Assembly (NCBI RefSeq): GCF_000204055.1
Contig: NW_006768769.1
Location: 1,415,886-1,479,885 of the forward strand
Reading direction: 5' to 3'
DNA: 64,000 nt
Origin: Melampsora larici-populina 98AG31
Lineage: Eukaryota; Basidiomycota; Pucciniomycetes; Pucciniales; Melampsoraceae
Positions 59,107-64,000 of this stretch are shown here, piece after piece. Every line of letters starts with the position of its first letter. Position 1 is the stretch's first letter. The position numbers and the translations under genes are program-made. The notes beneath the pieces were generated by a model that was not told where the DNA came from, did not search any database, and was given only the letters and a program-made list of their open reading frames with translations.

Positions 59107-62044
59107 ATGTCAAATCACGCTTACGACAATGAAGATCAAAAACCACTGGAAATGACGATCAAGCCCACTTGGCCACCTGTCTTTCCACTTTGCGCAAATG
59201 ATCGGCAAGCTTGGACATTACAAGCCAAAGCCGGTGGGTTAGGTACTGGTACAGCTAAAAGTGATCAGTTGAGTTTTCTTTATATCATGTTGAATGCTGT
59301 TTGCTCTTGAGATTTAACTAAAGCTTTCTTTCTTTCTTTGAAAAATATGTGAGTAGTATGACAGAGGATACTCAGGAATTAATGTATTTAAAAGGAGATC
59401 GGATTACAATCTTAATTCCAATGTTAAATGCCTGTTCCAATTCCAATTCCGATCCGAATCCAGAGAAATTCACCTTTTTAGGATTCTGTGAAGGTCAAAT
59501 TGGTTTTGTTTCGATCCAAAACTTAAGATTCCAATCGCCTATCAGAAACAATCCGGCTTATTTACAAGAATTGTTCAATAATCTAGAACAACCAGCAATC
59601 AACCCAAATAAACCAATCAGTCAGTCTTCCATGTTCTTTTTGGTCATTGGACATAAGATAAGATCCTGATCCTGATCCTGATCCTTTTGAAATACCAGCT
59701 GAAAAATCATACAGCGATCATCTTAGAGAATTGGATTTCGAGTCGGTTGAAGGACAGAATCCAGGCACCAACAGTTCATTTAAAGATGTTTCTAAACGCA
59801 ATTCTGTGCATATCAAATCATCGAATCCCAATCGAATGTCACGAAGACGACAATTATCTTCAGCCTCATCTTGTTCCACTGGTGTCACTGGCGTAACTGA
59901 TTTAAGTAGTCAAGATTCTTCAATCTTACCACCACCATTACCACCACCACCATCTTTACCTTTACCCAAGAGAAAATCATCAATCTCGACAAGTCCACCA
60001 TTCTTAAAACAAATTCCATCTGCATATCCGAATACCGAAACTAATAATAATTCCAGTAGAATGAGAAAGATATCTATGAATAGTACAGGTAAATCTGAAG
60101 ATTTAAATCATTCATCACCACGTCACTCTATCATCAATCAATCTTCAAACCGTGAACTCTCGACCAAATCGTCATTCACTTTACCTAAACGTAACAAAGC
60201 TGAAAAAGCCAAACAAAAACGAAATCCATCTCGATCCAAATCCGTTCAAATCTCAGCTCCTACTTTAACTTGTCATACTAATCCAATGATAGAATCTAGT
60301 ACTGGTATCGCCGCCACGCCTCATCGGGAATTGATCGCCAAACCTAGTCATTTATCTTTGTCAGCTAAAGATAATGGAATTCAAGATAACCTCACAGAAG
60401 AATTGACTCTCTTAGCTTCTAATTGTAATCAAAGCACTAGTCCCTTATCTACTGTAGTAACTACTTCGATCCCATTAAGACCTGATGATATTGTGACATC
60501 TAATCTAACATCACCTGCAAGATCTCATTCTTTCCAATCGTCGGCTTCATCGTCAGCTTCCACTCAAGCTAATTCTCCTTTTCCTCCTACACCTGTCACA
60601 CCTCGTCCTTTAAGTGAACGGCAAAAGAAATCATCAAAAGAACCTAGAGTTTTAGATTATGGACCAGAAGAGATCATCACCATCAAAGGCGGATCAGCAT
60701 TCGAATTAGTTAAACCTCATACAATCAATAGGAGGAAATCGAAAACTAATCTGTTGGATCAAGATGAGATGATCTTAGCTAAATTTGAAGTAGAAGTAGA
60801 AAAATTCGCGGATGAATTTGAACAAGATATGGAAAGAGCAGTGGAAGTTTCATATCCATCTATGAATCAGAAAGATGTCACGATTTTGAATCATGAAGAT
60901 AATCATGATCTTGATCCACATCCAGATGAATCGATTCTAGAAGATGGAGAAAGTTATCGAATCAAAGAACAAAAATGGGTACAAGTTTTAAATTCGACTT
61001 CTAATAAAAAAGATAATAAGAAGATCAAAAAATTAATTAAGAATGGTTTACCTAAATCTTTAAGAGGTAGGATTTGGGGTTATTTATTAAATTTGAATTC
61101 ACAATTAAAAGTTCAAGGTTTATTTGAAAAGGTGACAGGTTTGATTGATGATGAACTTGATGATGAAGTCTTAATTGATTCTGATCTAGAAAAGATTTGT
61201 CGTCAATTCGATTTTCATCATTTTTCTCAACAGTACGTGTTTTTTTGCTTTTCTCGTTCTTATTTCACAAACAACCATGACTGATTAAATTCATCAATTC
61301 ATTTGATTCTTTTTAGTGATTCAACTGGAATTTCAGATTTAAAAACATTAATTAAAACCACTAGAACCTATTCAAAACTATATTTACCATTTGATGGCTC
61401 TTTAGATTTTGATTTATCTTTAGTTGGTGGTTTATTATTGATTCAATCTCCATTAGAAGAAGCCTTTTGGAATTTATTAGGAATTGCTACGATTGGATTT
61501 CCTAACCTTTGGAATCAAAGTGGATTTTTACTTGTATGTGATCGATTCACTAAGATTTTAGAAGAGATTGATGTGGTGTTATTTAATCATTTGGTAAGCT
61601 TCTTTCTGATTTCTTTTCGTTTTGCTCATTGACTGTATTCTGATAGCTTTTTGTTTGGCTTGGTTGTTTTCTTTAGGCTTTCTTTCACATTCATTCATCT
61701 CTTTATTTACATTCTCACTTTTTGAAACTGTTTATCAAAACTTTACCTCCTTCAATCCTTTTACCAACACTCGTAAGTTTCTCTTATCACAAAGCTTCGG
61801 TCGAGATTGTTGATTGAATCTTAATTTTGGTTTTGATTTCTTGAAAATTATGTAGGATGTTTTGATAAGTGAAGGTGAAGAAATGATGTTCAAGATTATG
61901 ATGGTGATCATGTTGGAATCGAAAGATAAAATATTAAATTTAAGTAATAAAAAAGATCTTATCTTTTATTTAATGAATTTAAAGGGAAATCGACAAGTTT
62001 TAGATTCAGCTTTAAATCTTAGATTCAAAGCAAGATGGTTTTAA
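59107..62044 (+). CDS. SH3 plus TBC domain protein, probable inactive Rab-GAP
   Basis: Six exons, 59107-59267, 59357-59619, 59663-61232, 61317-61593, 61677-61772 and 61856-62044, join to 851 residues. Residues about 20-125 hold a divergent SH3 domain (ELMYLKGDRITIL, FLGFCEGQIGFVSIQNLRF). A long Ser/Pro-rich disordered region follows, with a proline run (PPPLPPPPSLPLP), then a TBC domain at about 590-840: LIKNGLPKSLRGRIWGYLLN, LEEAFWNLLGI, FLLVCDRF, AFFHIHSSLYLHSHFLKLF and EEMMFKIMMVIML. TBC domains normally stimulate GTP hydrolysis by Rab proteins through an Arg finger (IxxDxxR) and a Gln finger (YxQ). Here they read IDSDLEK and FDL, so both catalytic residues are absent. The protein may bind Rabs or act as a scaffold rather than a GAP. 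The start is the first ATG after an AT-rich leader. I did not identify a named fungal orthologue. Confidence 0.85.
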
Positions 62045-62752
62045 ACTTTATTTTCTTCAAATCCTTTTACCTTCTTATTCAAGAAACAAATCAATTTGAA
62101 TTCTTGCTTGATTTTTTTTATCTTTATTCATTGTAATTACTTGGAATTTTGTTTATTCATCACTTGATGAGTTATCTTTCTTTCTTTCTTTATTTCCAAC
62201 CTCGTTTATTGTTTCACTGTTCTTGTTAACAATCGGTTTTCTTATTTTTTTGGGTATGTATTTCCTTTTTTTAAGCACGTTGAAAGCAAGATTCAAAGTA
62301 TGTTATCACTTTTTCGTTTCGTTTAATTAAATCTATTAATCAGTATTGTTTTCTTCTCGTTTTTTTTCTGATTTGGATTCCTTTCTTTGATTTACATACA
62401 TACATATTACCATTAAGCATTGTCTTTTTTTTCTTGTGCTTGAAGCTTTGAAACATTACCATCGTTTTTTTCTTTTTTTTCTTCTTTCTTATACTTCTTT
62501 TTTCTTTCTGTCATTACTTTTTCTTGATGTTTTGCTTGTATTTTGAAATTACTAGAGAAAATGCGGGCATGACCGCCATAGCTTGCTCAAACCCAATGAT
62601 CAACTCAACTCTTTGTGAAAAGTTTTGTATGTGTAAGAATTTGTTACTTCTTTCACACAAGTATCTCGATATCCTCAACAAATGCAACTTGACACTTACC
62701 GTACTTTTGTGTAATTTTTTTTGTATATAGTTTTTTTGTTTTTCTTTACAAC
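62045..62752. other. 3' flank of the TBC gene
   Basis: Strongly T/C-rich tracts (TTTCTTTCTTTC, TTTTTTCTTTTTTTTC); no gene. Confidence 0.4.
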
Positions 62753-62754
62753 TA

Positions 62755-62954
62755 CAGCCATTCCGATATTGCTTGTCGCACCTTTTTGAAAAGAAAAAGT
62801 TTGTGAGCTCGAAACCTAAGTTTTAACCGGTTAAAACCTGAAGTTTGGCTGTATTGCCTTGAATTACAGCTGAGTTTGAAGTTTTATCGAGTAAAAACTT
62901 AGGTTTCAACTTTTCTTTTTCAAAACGGAGCGACAAGCAATATCGGAATGGCTG
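62755..62954. mobile_element. 200-bp TA-flanked MITE (Tc1/mariner type)
   Basis: Left end CAGCCATTCCGATATTGCTT recurs inverted at the right end. Arms are about 50 bp, including GTCGC and AAAAGAAAAAGTTT, and TA flanks both ends (62753-62754 and 62955-62956). An inner pair CCTAAGTTTTAACC/GTAAAAACTTAGG also folds. A truncated relative is at 22126-22190. Confidence 0.85.
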
Positions 62955-62956
62955 TA

Positions 62957-63440
62957 TACACAGAAGCTATAAAGTATTTTGTTGGGTAATTTACCCTTTT
63001 GCCAACACCGGGATCAGATACCGATAGCGCATGACGAGCAAAGTATGTATGCAACAGGTCCTCGAAGCTAGGTATTTTGGGGCCCGAATATACATTTTTT
63101 CACCGTCAAAAAACAAACAAGAAAGTATACAAGAAAACTATAAACATGTAACTATGTATACGACTTTAGTTTTTTTCGTTTTTTTAAAAAAATAAGCGGG
63201 ACTTGGCCAGCTGGTTGCCAAACGGCATAAATCTATGTCGTAGCAGACCGGTCGTTTCGATAAATTCGGTAACAAAGAAGTGGTTTTCATTAACATTTCT
63301 TTAACCTTGGCCTTTAAACTGCAGATTTCCTTAAGTTTGAACAAGGCCGTGAAGATAATTAGCGTGGTCAGAGGTGACGATCAAAGAACTTAAGGAAGAC
63401 CTAACTTAACCCAAGTCCAATCGTGCAAAAGCTCACGGTA
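62957..63440. other. intergenic
   Basis: No gene or repeat is recognised. Confidence 0.35.
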
Positions 63441-63451
63441 ACCCGAAGCCG

Positions 63452-63985
63452 AGGCACGAGGGACTTGCACATTAAACGACATCTCTGGCGTGACCAATAG
63501 CCCCCAAAAGTGAAATTTGGGTCACTTTTGGATGCAACCCATCCTATCTCATTCAACATTACTTTGATGTTGTTTCTGAAACTGGCTGGTATGAGTTCAG
63601 CATCTTGTACATAACTTCTATTAGAAAAAAAAGAGAATCAAAAGTGCCAGCTCACAAGAATTGAGCTGGAAAACGAGTAATAAGTTTGTTTAAGGGAGTC
63701 AATTGACCATCTCTCGAGCCTTTTTAAGGGTACACATAACAATCTTAGCGGTTGAAATTTCAAATCTCAAAATAAGCAGCCTCAATGAATCAACACGATC
63801 ATGAGATCTGTCGAGATTCTGAAGAGGCCATTTCCTTCATAACTCGACAGAGCTCATCTGACTGTTTTTTTGAAGAAAATGCATTTGTGGGTCGTGGTGT
63901 AAAAGCGAAGTGAAAAAACACCCACCAAAAGGTGGCTATTAGTCACGCAACGATTGTCGTTTAATGTGCAAGCCCCCTGTGCCAG
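63452..63985. mobile_element. terminal inverted-repeat element near the window edge
   Basis: CTTGCACATTAAACGACA at 63463-63480 recurs inverted at about 63956-63973, preceded outward by GGCACGAGGGA versus GGCACAGGGGG. The inner GCGTGACCAATAGCC matches GCGTGACTAATAGCC. The outer limits and any target duplication could not be fixed because the right side runs to the end of the window. There is no coding sequence. Confidence 0.6.
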
Positions 63986-64000
63986 GGGCGGACGAGTCCG

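Overview
The window looks like nuclear DNA of a basidiomycete fungus, most likely a rust (Pucciniales, Melampsora- or Puccinia-like). The reasons are AT-rich DNA, genes split by many short GT-AG introns (about 55-120 nt), conserved fungal housekeeping genes, a small secreted-protein gene of the kind rusts carry in number, and heavy loading with Ty3/gypsy, hAT, Tc1/mariner and CACTA-type elements. This is judged by eye only; no search was run.

Layout. 1-7.8 kb is transposon-rich: a retroelement gag-like remnant, a Plavaka/Tnp2 (CACTA-like) transposase gene on the minus strand and a 0.64-kb terminal-inverted-repeat element. 7.87-9.06 kb (minus) holds a complete four-exon gene for the small U2AF splicing subunit. 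10.05-15.92 kb (minus) holds two tandem nine-exon paralogues for seven-helix membrane proteins, whose exon lengths agree almost exactly. 16.6-22.8 kb is a patchwork of small inverted-repeat elements (a TA-flanked Tc1-type MITE, a CACTA foldback with AAG target duplication), a broken DD34E Tc1 transposase and a gypsy RNase H remnant. 23.0-25.9 kb (plus) is a complete ANTH/AP180 endocytic adaptor. 28.0-30.1 kb (minus) is a six-exon secreted or membrane protein.

32.0-42.6 kb is one nested transposon: a hAT element with perfect 8-bp target duplications (GTCACAAG), its transposase on the minus strand, interrupted by a 6.06-kb chromodomain Ty3/gypsy element. The latter has 171-bp LTRs differing at one base, 5-bp duplications AAGAG, a gag-to-pol -1 frameshift site, a candidate Tf1-like self-priming site and two in-frame stops in pol. 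42.6-48.4 kb has no gene but carries direct repeats, a second CACTA-type foldback element and a third foldback.

48.5-49.4 kb (plus) is a five-exon small secreted protein. 50.16-51.89 kb (plus) is ATE1 arginyl-tRNA-protein transferase, convergent with ETT1 (52.45-53.71 kb, minus). 54-59 kb is mostly empty to my eye. 59.1-62.0 kb (plus) is an SH3-TBC protein whose TBC domain lacks both catalytic fingers. The last 2 kb carries a 200-bp TA-flanked MITE and a terminal inverted-repeat element near the window edge.

The host genes are independent single transcription units (splicing, endocytosis, N-degron pathway, translation termination, Rab traffic); nothing suggests a gene cluster with one joint function. 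The most distinctive items are the nested hAT/chromovirus with its inferred self-priming, the tandem seven-helix pair, the pseudo-GAP-like TBC protein, and the dense Prk1/Ark1-type phosphorylation motifs in the AP180 homologue.
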